Source: DASZIT01 sp036268775 (GTDB lineage Bacteria > Actinomycetota > Acidimicrobiia > Acidimicrobiales > RAAP-2). Taken from it: 64,000 nucleotides of DNA. This document shows positions 7,428 to 17,300 of the stretch, one piece after another; position 1 is the stretch's first letter; each line of letters begins with the position of its first letter. The notes under the pieces were generated by a model. The model was not told the origin of the DNA. It did no database searches and saw nothing but the letters and a program-made list of their open reading frames with translations. Location of the stretch: NCBI GenBank assembly GCA_036268775.1, contig DATATM010000015.1:1-64000 (forward strand), in the 5' to 3' direction. The translations under genes were made by a program, and so were the position numbers.

Positions 7428-9121
7428 CCGGGCCGGTGGTGCCGTTCGGGGACTCGGCCTGGCTGGTGGAGGTCGACGACGTCGAGACCGCCCATCGTCT
7501 GGCGTCGGCCGTCGAAGCGGCGATGGCGGCCGGGAGCGCCCCGACGGGGACCGGTGACGTGGTGGTCGGGTTCCACTCGCTGGTGGTCCGGACCGATCCG
7601 TTGACCAGCCAGCCCGAGCGGTGCCAGTCGTGGCTGGCGGAGTTGGCGGCCGCCGATCTGTCCGGTTCCCGACCCGATGATGACCATGGCGCGACGTCGG
7701 GGCGCCGGATCGAGGTCCCGACGGTGTTCAACGGTCCGGACCTCGAGGAGGTCGCCGCCGCCGCCGGCGTCTCGACCGAGGCGGTCGTCGATCTGTTGAC
7801 CGGAGGCGATCTGCAGGTGGCGTTCCTCGGGTTCTCCCCCGGCTTCTCCTATCTGGTCGGGCTGCCGCCGGCCTTGGCCGGGATTGAACGACGGGCCACG
7901 CCCCGCACTTCGGTCCCCCCCGGTTCCGTCGCGTTGGCCGGTGGGTTCGCGGCCATCTACCCGCGGGCGTCACCGGGGGGCTGGATGCTGGTCGGACAGA
8001 CCTCGCTGCCGTTGTTCGATCCCGAGGTCGCCCCCTACGCCCGGCTCCGGTCCGGCGACATTGTGCGGTTCCGAGCCGCCGATGAGACCGAGCGGCGCGA
8101 CGGCGTCACCGACGCTCCCGTCGCGGCCGACGCGGCCGCCAGCCCGCGGGCGGCCGCCCGGGCGCGGAGCCAGCGATTCGTCGAGGTTCTCGAACCCGGA
8201 CTCCTCACCTTGGTGGAGGACGGGGGACGTTCCTCGGTGGCCTCCATCGGGATCCCGGACGCTGGGCCCGCCGACCCCGACGCCATGAGACTGGCCAACC
8301 GTCTGGTCGGCAACCCGGAGGACGCCGGAGCCCTGGAGGTCACCGCTCGCGGCCCGACGCTTCGGTTCGAGGGCGACGCCCACGTCGCGGTGGTGGCCGC
8401 CGCCAGTGATGTCGTCGACGTGAGGGTGGACGGACATACCGCCGGAACCGACTCGGTGGTCCCGGTCCGGAGCGGGCAGACGGTGGCCATCGGCCAGGTC
8501 CGCCACGGGCTGCGGGCTTACCTGGCCGTGGCCGGCGGGATCGACATCCTCCCGGTGGTCGGCTCCCGGTCATCGGACGTCCTGAGCGGCCTCGGACTCG
8601 GGCCGCTGGTCATGGGAGACCAACTCGACCTGGGCATCCCCGACCACCCCCGCGGGCTCCTCACCCACTCCCCCGCCGCATTGCAGCCGGCTGCAGAGGC
8701 CAGGATCCGGGTGGTCGAAGGCCCCCACCCACTGGGTCGGGCAAACCTGGAGGCGCTGTGTTCTGTCCGCTGGAGGGTGGCGGACGCTTCGAATCGGGTG
8801 GGGCTGCGGTTGTCGGCGCCGGACACCCCCCTGACCCCCGCCGGCCGGATCCTGTCGACCGGCACCATCACCGGCGCCATCCAGGTACCTCCCGACGGCC
8901 AACCCATCGTGCTGATGCCCGACCACGCCACCGTCGGCGGTTACCCGATCATCGCATGTGTCATCTCCGCCGATCTGGCCAAGCTCGGCCAACTGCGCGG
9001 AGGCGACCACCTGCGCTTCGAACTGGTCTCCCCGGAATCGGCCCGATCCAGTCTCGTCGAGCACGAGCGACGCCTGTCCGGCCGGGTCTCCGGATGGTTC
9101 CCGGCAGAATCGGGCACCTGA
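7424..9121 (+). CDS. 5-oxoprolinase subunits B and C fused (PxpB-PxpC)
   Basis: A single 565-residue protein joining the two remaining 5-oxoprolinase subunits, known as allophanate hydrolase subunit 1 and 2 families. The PxpB half (about 1-225) has AFLGFSPGFSYLVGLP, PRTSVPPGSVALAGG and GGWMLVGQT. A variable Ala/Arg-rich linker at about 230-250 leads to the PxpC half, with LTLVEDGGRSSVASIGIPDAG, AGALEVTARGP, LRAYLAVAGGID and LMPDHATVGGYP. Coupled to pxpA by a 4-bp overlap. Fusion of B and C is seen in other bacteria; with pxpA it makes a complete two-gene enzyme. Confidence 0.92.
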   Translation: MTGPVVPFGDSAWLVEVDDVETAHRLASAVEAAMAAGSAPTGTGDVVVGFHSLVVRTDPLTSQPERCQSWLAELAAADLSGSRPDDDHGATSGRRIEVPTVFNGPDLEEVAAAAGVSTEAVVDLLTGGDLQVAFLGFSPGFSYLVGLPPALAGIERRATPRTSVPPGSVALAGGFAAIYPRASPGGWMLVGQTSLPLFDPEVAPYARLRSGDIVRFRAADETERRDGVTDAPVAADAAASPRAAARARSQRFVEVLEPGLLTLVEDGGRSSVASIGIPDAGPADPDAMRLANRLVGNPEDAGALEVTARGPTLRFEGDAHVAVVAAASDVVDVRVDGHTAGTDSVVPVRSGQTVAIGQVRHGLRAYLAVAGGIDILPVVGSRSSDVLSGLGLGPLVMGDQLDLGIPDHPRGLLTHSPAALQPAAEARIRVVEGPHPLGRANLEALCSVRWRVADASNRVGLRLSAPDTPLTPAGRILSTGTITGAIQVPPDGQPIVLMPDHATVGGYPIIACVISADLAKLGQLRGGDHLRFELVSPESARSSLVEHERRLSGRVSGWFPAESGT

Positions 9122-9167
9122 CCGCCGAGCTCGACAGTCCCGCCCGGCGACGAACCGGATCGATCAC

Positions 9168-9173
9168 TACAGT
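9168..9173 (+). promoter_or_regulatory. -10 box for leaderless aldehyde dehydrogenase mRNA
   Basis: TACAGT with 7 nt to the ATG at 9181 and no Shine-Dalgarno, suggesting that this gene has its own leaderless transcript although it follows pxpBC by only 59 bp. Confidence 0.5.
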
Positions 9174-9180
9174 CGGAGCC

Positions 9181-10698
9181 ATGGCCACCACCGATGCCGC
9201 CCACTCCCTCACCACCGACGGGGAGACCACCTTCGACTCGGTGGATCCAGCGTCGGGCGACGTCGTCGCCACCTTCCCGATCGACCGCGAGGTGGCGGTG
9301 CGCTTCGCGGTCGAACGGGCTCGGGATGCCTCCGCCTGGTGGCAGTCCATCGGATGGGACGGACGCGCCCGGCATCTGGCCGCCTTCAAAGGGGAGCTCG
9401 CCCGGCGGATGGACGAACTCGCCGACCTCATCCACCGGGAGAACGGCAAGCCACGGGCCGATGCCCTTCTCGAGATCACCTTGGTCATCGACCACATCGC
9501 CTGGGCGGCCGGACACGCCCGCCGGGTGCTCGGCCCCCGTTCGGTGTTCCCGGGAGTGATGGCACTCAACAACTCGGCCAGCGTCGAGTACCAACCCCTC
9601 GGCGTCATCGGGGTGATCGGGCCCTGGAACTATCCGGTGTTCACTCCGGCCGGATCGATCGTCTACGCCTTGGCCGCCGGGAACGCGGTGGTCTTCAAAC
9701 CCAGCGAGTACACCCCCGCCATCGGCAAGTGGCTCGTCGACGCCTGGGCCACCGCGGTTCCCCAGGGCCGGGACCTGTTCGGGTTGGTGACGGGATTAGG
9801 CGACACCGGCGCGGCGCTGTGTCGCTCCGGGGTCGACAAGATTGCCTTCACCGGATCCGCTCGAACCGGGCGGAAGGTGATGGCCGCCTGTGCCGAGAAT
9901 CTGGTGCCGGTGCTGATGGAGTGCGGAGGCAAGGACGCCCTCATCGTGGACGACGGCGCCGATCTGGATGCCGCCGCCGATGCCGCCCTCTGGAGCGGGA
10001 TGAGCAACGGGGGCCAGACCTGCATCGGTACCGAGCGCGTCTACGCCACCGAGGCGGTCTACGACCGGTTCGTCTCCCTCCTCAGCGAGAAGGCCAGCAC
10101 CCTGCATCCCGGATCCACCGGTGACGCCGCCTGGGGACCTCCGACCATGCCGTCGCAGGTGGAGGTGATCCGGCGTCATGTCGGGGACGCCCTCAAGGCC
10201 GGCGGTCGGGCGTTGATCGGCGGGGTCGAGGCGGTCAAGGCCAACGGGGTCGACCCGACGATTCTGGTCGGAGTCCCGGAAGACTCGGCGGCGGTGACCG
10301 AGGAGACGTTCGGTCCCACCCTCACTGTGGCCAAAGTCCGCGATGCCGAAGAAGCCCTCACCCTAGTCAACGCGTCGGGCTACGGCTTGGGCGGAGCGGT
10401 CTTCACCCGGAGCCGGCAACGGGGCATCGATCTGGCCCGGAGAATGCGATCGGGGATGGTCTCGGTCAACTCGGTACTCACCTTCGCCTTCGTCCCCGGG
10501 TTGCCGTTCGGCGGCGTCGGCGAGTCCGGCTTCGGGCGCATCCACGGCCCTGACGGGTTGCGGGAGTTCTCCCGAGCCAAGTCGATCACCGCCCAGCGCT
10601 TTGCCCTCCCCATGAACCTCACCAGCTTCAACCGGCCGGCCAAGGCCACCGACGTCCTGGCCAAGGTCATCAAGTTCGTCCACGGCCGGACCCACTGA
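9181..10698 (+). CDS. NAD(P)-dependent aldehyde dehydrogenase
   Basis: Aldehyde dehydrogenase superfamily protein of 505 residues. Visible hallmarks are the Rossmann segment GVIGPWNYPVFTPAG, KIAFTGSARTGRKV, the general-base Glu in MECGGKDALIV, the catalytic Cys in GGQTCIG, and GLPFGGVGESGFGR near the C-terminus. The substrate cannot be told from sequence. The hydrophobic/basic C-terminal tail (LAKVIKFVHGRTH) and NNSASVEYQPLG resemble long-chain or succinate-semialdehyde-type enzymes only loosely. It lies beside the 5-oxoprolinase genes but has its own likely promoter. Confidence 0.92.
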   Translation: MATTDAAHSLTTDGETTFDSVDPASGDVVATFPIDREVAVRFAVERARDASAWWQSIGWDGRARHLAAFKGELARRMDELADLIHRENGKPRADALLEITLVIDHIAWAAGHARRVLGPRSVFPGVMALNNSASVEYQPLGVIGVIGPWNYPVFTPAGSIVYALAAGNAVVFKPSEYTPAIGKWLVDAWATAVPQGRDLFGLVTGLGDTGAALCRSGVDKIAFTGSARTGRKVMAACAENLVPVLMECGGKDALIVDDGADLDAAADAALWSGMSNGGQTCIGTERVYATEAVYDRFVSLLSEKASTLHPGSTGDAAWGPPTMPSQVEVIRRHVGDALKAGGRALIGGVEAVKANGVDPTILVGVPEDSAAVTEETFGPTLTVAKVRDAEEALTLVNASGYGLGGAVFTRSRQRGIDLARRMRSGMVSVNSVLTFAFVPGLPFGGVGESGFGRIHGPDGLREFSRAKSITAQRFALPMNLTSFNRPAKATDVLAKVIKFVHGRTH

Positions 10699-10822
10699 CC
10701 GCCTTCATCTTGGCCGGGGGTGATGGCGACCAACCCGGACGCCATTTCGCGGTTCAGTGAGATACTGGTGGGGCTTGGCCACCATCTCGTGGGCACGGAA
10801 CTGAGTCTGGATTGGACAGCAA

Positions 10823-11317
10823 TTGCCCCATCGTCGATGCGCAGTCGCCCGGATGCTGACTCTCTCACTGGGGTGGGTTCTGGCTGGAACTGCCATCGTG
10901 GCCTGCACGAGCCCAACGGTGAACGGACTGGACAAGACGGCGAAGGCATCGCTGGACGGCGTGCCCGGCATCTCCTCCAGGCTCACCGTTCCATCCTTTG
11001 ATGGCGTCTCCATCGCCGAGTGGCAAGCCGGCAAGCAGGCCACCGCGGTGACGACGGGTAGCCCGCCGGTGATCTCGACCGGCCCGACGACGGTGTCGAT
11101 TGACCTCTGTGGTGGTGCCGGCGGTTGCCGCCAGCTGGTCGCGGCGGCGCGGGGTAGCGGCCAGAATTGTTGGTACGCCCGCGAGGTGCTCGGCTCCACC
11201 CCGCTACCCGGTGGCGCCCAACCCGGGAAGGCGTTCGCCATGACCACCGGTACCGCGAGATGCACCGCCAGCCAGCCGCCTTCCACCGCCTGGAGCCCAT
11301 CGTGGCCCACCCCATGA
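10823..11317 (+). CDS. Secreted lipoprotein of unknown function
   Basis: A 164-residue protein with a lipoprotein signal peptide: a basic n-region (PHRRCAVAR), the hydrophobic core MLTLSLGWVLAGTAIV, and a lipobox ending in the modified Cys (IVAC). I prefer the TTG at 10823 over the ATG at 10853 because only the longer form supplies the positive charges, and GGA lies a few bases upstream. The mature part is Ser/Thr/Gly-rich with further cysteines (LCGGAGGC, NCWYAREV, TARCTAS). The NCWYAREV...CTAS arrangement recalls the C-terminal domain of actinobacterial pilin-like proteins, but the similarity is weak. Function unknown. Confidence 0.65.
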   Translation: MPHRRCAVARMLTLSLGWVLAGTAIVACTSPTVNGLDKTAKASLDGVPGISSRLTVPSFDGVSIAEWQAGKQATAVTTGSPPVISTGPTTVSIDLCGGAGGCRQLVAAARGSGQNCWYAREVLGSTPLPGGAQPGKAFAMTTGTARCTASQPPSTAWSPSWPTP

Positions 11318-11360
11318 ATCGCACTCGTCGGTCGGACCCGCCGGGGTCGAAGGTCCCCGG

Positions 11361-12545
11361 ATGAGCCTCACCCAGGCTCCGCCCCCCACCGTCGTCATCC
11401 CCGCCCCCGAGCCGGCGGCGGCGCAGGTGCCGGCCAAGAGCGCCGCCCCCCGGCTGGTCAGCCTCGACATCGTCAAAGGGCTGATGCTGATCGTGAGCGT
11501 CGGCGTCAACGCCTGGCTCAATGTCCCTCCCTGGTTCGACCACGCCCTCTGGATCGGTGTCCACCCGATGGACTGGATCTTCCCGACCTTCGTCATCTTG
11601 TCGGGGTGTGGCCTGGCCTTCGCCAATGCCCGCCGGGTGAGGCTCTGGCCCGCCGCTCGGAGGGTGGCGATCCTGCTGGCGGTCGGCCTCGTCTACAACT
11701 ACATCACCGTGTCGGGGGCGCCCTTCCACCTCTCGGGGCTCCGGATCCCCGGGATCCTCCAGCTCTACGCGGTGGTGGTCATCGCGCTGGTGCTGCTCCA
11801 CACCGTGGTCAAGGGATGGCGGCAGTGGGCACTCCTCACCGCCGCCCTGGCGGTGGTCGACACGATGTTCGAATGGGGATGGTCACTCCACTGTGCCGCC
11901 GGGCACCTGAGCACCACCTGCAACCCTTCCCATACCATTGACTACGCCGTGTTCGGCGCCAATCACCTCTACGTGAACGGGACACTGGGATACGACCCGG
12001 AAGGTCTGGTCTCCATGTTCGGCGCCATCATCACCGCCTGCCTGGGGGCCACCGTCGGTCACGCGCTGTTGGCGTCCCGGCGGAGCGGAGGCAAACGGGC
12101 GTCGATCCGGTCGGTCGGGTCGATCGCGGTGGGCGCCTTCGCCCTCGCCGCCGTCCTCGACATCTTCGTCCCCGCCTTCAAGAAGCAGTGGACACCTTCG
12201 TTCGCCCTCCTCATCGGGGGCGGTGCCGCGGTGGTGCTTCTGCTCGCCCATCTGCTGGTGGACTCCGGTCCCGCCGGGGGCGGGCTACGGACACCGGCCC
12301 AGCGAAGGTTCGCCTGGCCGTTGATCGCCCTGGGTCGGAACAGTCTGTTCGTGTACTTCGGCTCCCACGCCCTCACCGCCTGGCTGAACGTCCATACCTA
12401 CAATCACGCCAGCTACCTGATCCACTTCGCCAACGCCATTGCCATCGGCGGCCATCCGGCCATCACCTTCTTCGTGGTCGCCGAGGGGTTCTGGATCTCG
12501 CTCGCCTGCCTCCTCCATTGGAGGAGGATCTACCTGCGTCCGTAG
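11361..12545 (+). CDS. Acyltransferase-like multi-pass membrane protein
   Basis: A 394-residue integral membrane protein with about ten hydrophobic helices after a Pro/Ala-rich cytoplasmic N-terminus. The opening RLVSLDIVKGLMLIVSVGVNAW and later PMDWIFPTFVILSGCGLAFA match the DUF1624/DUF5009 heparan-alpha-glucosaminide N-acetyltransferase-like (NagX) superfamily, whose start is typically an R-x-x-S-x-D-x-x-R/K-G motif. Near the C-terminus, LIALGRNSLFVYFGSHAL fits the same family. It probably moves an acyl group across the membrane onto a sugar or cell-wall component; the substrate is unknown. It starts 43 bp after the lipoprotein gene, perhaps co-transcribed. Confidence 0.7.
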   Translation: MSLTQAPPPTVVIPAPEPAAAQVPAKSAAPRLVSLDIVKGLMLIVSVGVNAWLNVPPWFDHALWIGVHPMDWIFPTFVILSGCGLAFANARRVRLWPAARRVAILLAVGLVYNYITVSGAPFHLSGLRIPGILQLYAVVVIALVLLHTVVKGWRQWALLTAALAVVDTMFEWGWSLHCAAGHLSTTCNPSHTIDYAVFGANHLYVNGTLGYDPEGLVSMFGAIITACLGATVGHALLASRRSGGKRASIRSVGSIAVGAFALAAVLDIFVPAFKKQWTPSFALLIGGGAAVVLLLAHLLVDSGPAGGGLRTPAQRRFAWPLIALGRNSLFVYFGSHALTAWLNVHTYNHASYLIHFANAIAIGGHPAITFFVVAEGFWISLACLLHWRRIYLRP

Positions 12546-12565
12546 CCGTCCCCACTTCTCGCCGG

Positions 12566-13426
12566 TCAATCGAGGGCGGCGGCCATCTCGTCCCGCGACT
12601 GGAGGGCGGCAGCTCGCAACGACGACGGCTCGGGACCGGCGGCCAGGAGCGACCGGGACGAGCTGGCCAGCACTGATCCGGGCTTGCACCCCCGGAACAG
12701 CCGGCCCACATCGTCGGCGGTGGCGCCTTGGGCGCCGACGCCCGGGGCCAGAATCGGTCCCCCCAACGAGCTCAGCGGGAAGGCCGACGGGGCCAAGGTG
12801 GCGCCGACCACCGCCCCGACCGTTCCGGGGAGGGCGAGCCCACCGGCATTCAGTTCGGCGATGCGAAGCAGGAGCATGTCCTCCACCGCCGGACCGTTGC
12901 CTGATTCGGTGAGCGATTCCTGTAGGGCCCGACCCTCCGGGTTCGAGGTCCGCACCACCACGATCACCCCCCGCCCGTGCCCGGCGGCCAAGTCGAACAT
13001 CGGCTGCAACGAGCCGAGGCCGAGGTAAGGAGTCGCGGTCACCGCGTCGGCGCACAGCGGGCTGCGGGAGTCGAGCCAGGTGGAGGCGTACGCCTCCATG
13101 GTGCTGCCGATGTCGCCCCGTTTGGCGTCGGCGATGACCATCAGCCCGGCATCCTGGGCGTCGGTGATCAACGACTCGAGGGCGGCGATACCGGCGGACC
13201 CGAAGCGCTCGAAGAAGGCCACCTGGGGCTTCACCACCGGCACCACCCCGGCAAAGGCGTCGACGCACCGCTTACCGAACTCCCGGAGGCCGGCGGCATC
13301 GTCAGCCAGGCCCCAGGCCCCAAGCAGCGATTCGGAAGGATCGATCCCGGCACACAGGGGCCCGGTCCGGTCGATCGCCGCCGCCACCCGGGCACCGAAG
13401 CCTTCGGTCATTCCGCCATCAGCCAT
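12566..13426 (-). CDS. pyrF: Orotidine 5'-phosphate decarboxylase
   Basis: Last step of UMP synthesis. At 286 aa it belongs to the longer (mycobacterial-type, type 2) group. The catalytic motif is ADAKRGDIGST (about 100-110), with the substrate-binding LCAGIDPSES near the N-terminus and LAPGVGAQGA toward the C-terminus. Its start overlaps the pyrD stop by 8 bp, making it the last gene of the pyr operon. Confidence 0.95.
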   Translation of the reverse strand: MADGGMTEGFGARVAAAIDRTGPLCAGIDPSESLLGAWGLADDAAGLREFGKRCVDAFAGVVPVVKPQVAFFERFGSAGIAALESLITDAQDAGLMVIADAKRGDIGSTMEAYASTWLDSRSPLCADAVTATPYLGLGSLQPMFDLAAGHGRGVIVVVRTSNPEGRALQESLTESGNGPAVEDMLLLRIAELNAGGLALPGTVGAVVGATLAPSAFPLSSLGGPILAPGVGAQGATADDVGRLFRGCKPGSVLASSSRSLLAAGPEPSSLRAAALQSRDEMAAALD

Positions 13427-14324
13427 GGGCCGCTCCGATCAGGTCGGCGATGGCCCGGACTCCTCGCCGGGCGCACCACAACTCCATCTCTTCCAGGATT
13501 CGTAACGGCGCCCGGGGATCCCGGAAGGTGGCCGTTCCCACCTGCACCGCATCGGCACCGGCCATCATCAGCTCGATGGCGTCGGCCCCCGACATCACCC
13601 CACCCACCCCGATGATGGGGACGTCGGGCAGCGAGGCACGGACGTCGTAGACGGCTCGCACCGCCACCGGGTGAATCGCCGCCCCCGACAGCCCTCCGCC
13701 CCCGGCACCCAGTACCGGCCGTCGCGCCTCGACGTCGATGGTCATCCCCAGCACCGTGTTGATCAGGGTCACCGCCTCCGCGCCGGCCCCGATGGCCGCC
13801 CCGGCCACCTCGGCGAGGTCGGCCACGTTGGGGCTGAGCTTGGCCCAGAGCGGGAGGGGGTTGGCCTCATGCACGACGGACAAGACCTCGGCGGTGGCTT
13901 TCGGCGAATGGGCGAACATCCGGCGGCGGTCCTCCACATTCGGACAACTCACGTTCACCTCGATGGCCGTAAGTCCCTCCACGGTCGACAACAAGGAGGC
14001 CGCCCGGGCAAAGTCGGCCACCCGCTGGCCCCAGATGCTCACCACCACCCGAGCACCGGTGGCCACCAGGCGGGGAAGGTCGTCGTGGACCCACCCGGCC
14101 ACTCCCGGCCCCTGGAGTCCGACACTGTTGAGCATCCCCGACGGGGTCTGGTGGACCCGGGGAGCGGGATTGCCGGGCCAGGGCTCCGGGGAGATCGACT
14201 TCACCACCATCGCTCCCAGCGTCGCCAGCGGGAAGTAGGTCTCCAGCTCGTCGGCGTGGCCGGCGGTGCCGGAGGCGGTCATCACCGGGTTGGGCAACTC
14301 CGTCGTCCCAACCCGGCAGGTCAT
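13419..14324 (-). CDS. pyrD: Dihydroorotate dehydrogenase, class 1 (probably 1B catalytic subunit)
   Basis: Oxidises dihydroorotate to orotate with FMN. The catalytic Cys lies in VNVSCPNV, marking class 1. The flavin/phosphate region IIGVGGVMSGADAIELMMAG and the N-terminal NPVMTASGTAG with SGMLNSVGLQGPG match the PyrD-B branch. Length 301 aa. I chose the ATG at 14324, preceded by GGGGA 7 nt upstream; upstream codons run into the carB gap. PyrD-B normally works with the iron-sulfur subunit PyrK, which is not encoded beside it here. Confidence 0.93.
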   Translation of the reverse strand: MTCRVGTTELPNPVMTASGTAGHADELETYFPLATLGAMVVKSISPEPWPGNPAPRVHQTPSGMLNSVGLQGPGVAGWVHDDLPRLVATGARVVVSIWGQRVADFARAASLLSTVEGLTAIEVNVSCPNVEDRRRMFAHSPKATAEVLSVVHEANPLPLWAKLSPNVADLAEVAGAAIGAGAEAVTLINTVLGMTIDVEARRPVLGAGGGGLSGAAIHPVAVRAVYDVRASLPDVPIIGVGGVMSGADAIELMMAGADAVQVGTATFRDPRAPLRILEEMELWCARRGVRAIADLIGAAHG

Positions 14325-14389
14325 GTCGACATCCCCGGCGACCACCGCCCGCCATGCCTTCCGCACCCGATCGGTCCGCACCCCGGCGG

Positions 14390-17300
14390 TCACGACGTGT
14401 GGTACTCCTGCAGCGACCTCACCGACAGCGGATGGCTGATCCAGTCGGCGATCCCGGCGGCGGCCGCCTTGAAGGCCGCCACCGTGGTCAGACACGGCAC
14501 CTGGTGGGCCAGGGCGGTGGCTCGGATGTGGATGCCGTCGGCCCGGGGGCCACGACCGCGGGGGGTGTTCACCACCAGCTGGACTTTGCCGCCGGCGATG
14601 AGTTCCACCGCGTCGACGCCGGTGGCGGCCTGGTCACCGACCTTGGCCACCACGGTGGCCACCGGGATGCCTTCCGACTCGAGCAGGGCGGCCGTCCCCG
14701 CGGTGGCCGCCAGGTCGAAGCCGAGCGACACGAACTGGCGGGCCGCTTCCAGTCCGGCCCGTTTGTCCCGGTCGGCCAGCGACAGGAACACCGTCCCATC
14801 CACCGGAAGTCGGTTGCCGGCGGCGATCTGGCTCTTGGCGAAGGCGAGCCCGAAGGTCGTCCCGATGCCCATCACCTCGCCGGTCGAACGCATCTCGGGG
14901 CCGAGGAGGGTGTCGACCCCCGGGAACCGGTTGAAGGGCAGGACCGCCTCTTTCACCGACACGTGGCCGACTACCGGGTCCCGCAACAGGCCCTCGGCCC
15001 GCAGCTCTTCCAGGGTGGCCCCGACCATCACCCGGGCCGCCACCATCGCCACCGGGACCCCGGTGGCCTTGGCCACGAAGGGCACGGTCCGGCTGGCCCG
15101 CGGATTGGCTTCCAGCACGTAGACCAGCTCGTCCTTCACCGCGAACTGCACATTGCAGAGCCCGCAGACCTCCAGCGCCTCGGCGATGACCCGGACGTGC
15201 GACTCGAGCTCGGCGACCACCTTGGGCGACAGCGTCTGGGGCGGGAGGGCACAGGCCGAGTCCCCCGAGTGAACGCCGGCCTCTTCCACGTGCTCCATCA
15301 CCCCGCAGATGACGACGTCGCCGGTGGCATCGCGGACCGCGTCCACATCGACTTCCACCGCGTCCTCCAAGAAGCGGTCGACCAGCACCCGGCGCTCGGC
15401 CGTCACCCCCCCCTCCCGGCTCAGCATCGAGGCCATGGCATCCACCGCCGCCACCAGTCGGTCATCGTCGTAGACGATCTCCATGGCCCGACCCCCGAGG
15501 ACGTAGGACGGTCGGACCAGGACCGGGTACCCGACCCCCTTGGCCACCGCCACCGCCTCCGCCGCCGTCGCCGCGGTCCCGCCGGGAGGCTGGGGTATCC
15601 CCAGCTCCTCGCAGAGCGCATTCCAACGCTCGCGGTCCTCCGCCAGGTCGATCGAGGCGGGGGAGGTCCCCAGCACCAGCCCCTCGGGGATGCTGGCCGC
15701 CAGCTTCAGGGGGGTCTGGCCGCCCAGGCTGACGATGACCCCCACCACCCGTCCGCCATCCACCGACGCCTTGAGCTCGGCATCGAGGACGTTGGCCAGG
15801 TCCTCGGGGGTCAGCGGTTCGAAGTAGAGCCGATCCGAGGTGTCGTAGTCGGTGGAGACCGTCTCGGGATTGCAGTTGACCATCACCGTCTCGAACCCGG
15901 CCTCCCGGAGGGCGAACGAGGCGTGCACGCAGCAGTAGTCGAACTCGATCCCCTGCCCGATCCGGTTGGGTCCCGATCCGAGGATGATGACCCTTGGTCG
16001 CCCGGAGGTGGCCACCTCGTCCTCGTCCTCGGTGGTGGCGTAGTGGTACGGGGTGTGCGCCTCGAACTCGGCTCCGCAGGTGTCGACGGTCTTGAAGGTG
16101 ACGCCGGCACCGAGGGCCAGCCGGGCCGCCCGAACCTCCCCGGCCGTCACCCCGTTCCCGAACAGGTAGGCGAGCTGGGCATCGGAGAACCCCAGCCGCT
16201 TGAGCCGGCGCCAGGCCCGCCGGTCGAGGTCCCCGAAGGTGACCCCCAGGGTGACCTGGAGGTCGAGGGCCATCCGGGCGTCGGTGATGTTGGCCATCTC
16301 CGAGAGGAACCAGGGGTCGATCCCGGTGGCCGAGGCCAGCTGGTCGACCGACACCCCCCGACGCAGCAGGGACTCGAGTTGGAAGAGCCGTTCGGGGGTG
16401 CCGGTGGCCACCGCGGTCAGCAGCTCCTCGACGGCGACCCCATCCACGTCGGCTTCGGAGGGGTCGGCGTTGAGCCCGGTCCGGCCCTGTTCGAGGGAAC
16501 GGATGGCCTTCTGCAGCGACTCGGGGAACGTCCTCCCGATGGCCATCACCTCGCCGACCGACTGCATCCGGGTCCCCAGCTCGTCGGTGGCGCCGGGAAG
16601 CTTCTCGAACGCCCAGCGGGGGATCTTGGTGACCACGTAGTCGATGGTCGGCTCGAACGACGCCGGCGTCACCCCGGTGATGTCGTTGGTGACCTCGTCC
16701 AGCCGGTAGCCGACGGCCAGTTTGGCGGCGATCTTGGCGATGGGGAATCCGGTGGCTTTGGAGGCCAGGGCCGAGGAGCGCGAGACCCTCGGGTTCATCT
16801 CGATGACCACCTGACGCCCGTCGACCGGGTTCACCGCGAACTGCACATTCGATCCCCCGGTCTCCACCCCCACCCGCCGGATGCAGGCGAAGGCGGCGTC
16901 CCGCATGGTCTGGTACTCGACGTCGGTGAGGGTCTGGGCGGGGGCCACGGTGATCGAGTCCCCGGTGTGGATGCCCATCGGATCCAGGTTCTCGATGGAA
17001 CAGATGACCACGCAATTGTCGGCGTGATCCCGCATCACCTCGAGCTCGAACTCCTTCTGGCCGGCGATGGACTCCTCGATGAGCACCTCACCGATCGGGG
17101 AGGCGTCGATCCCCTCGGCGGCCAGCTGCACCAGCCGGTCCCGATTGGCGGCAATCCCGGTGCCGGCTCCGCCCAGGATGAAGCTGGGCCGCACCATGAT
17201 CGGAAAGCCGATCGATTCTCCGATGGCCAGCGCCTCATCGAGGGAATGGGCGAACCCGGAGGCGGGGACGGCGAGGCCGATCTCCTCCATGGCCGCCTTG

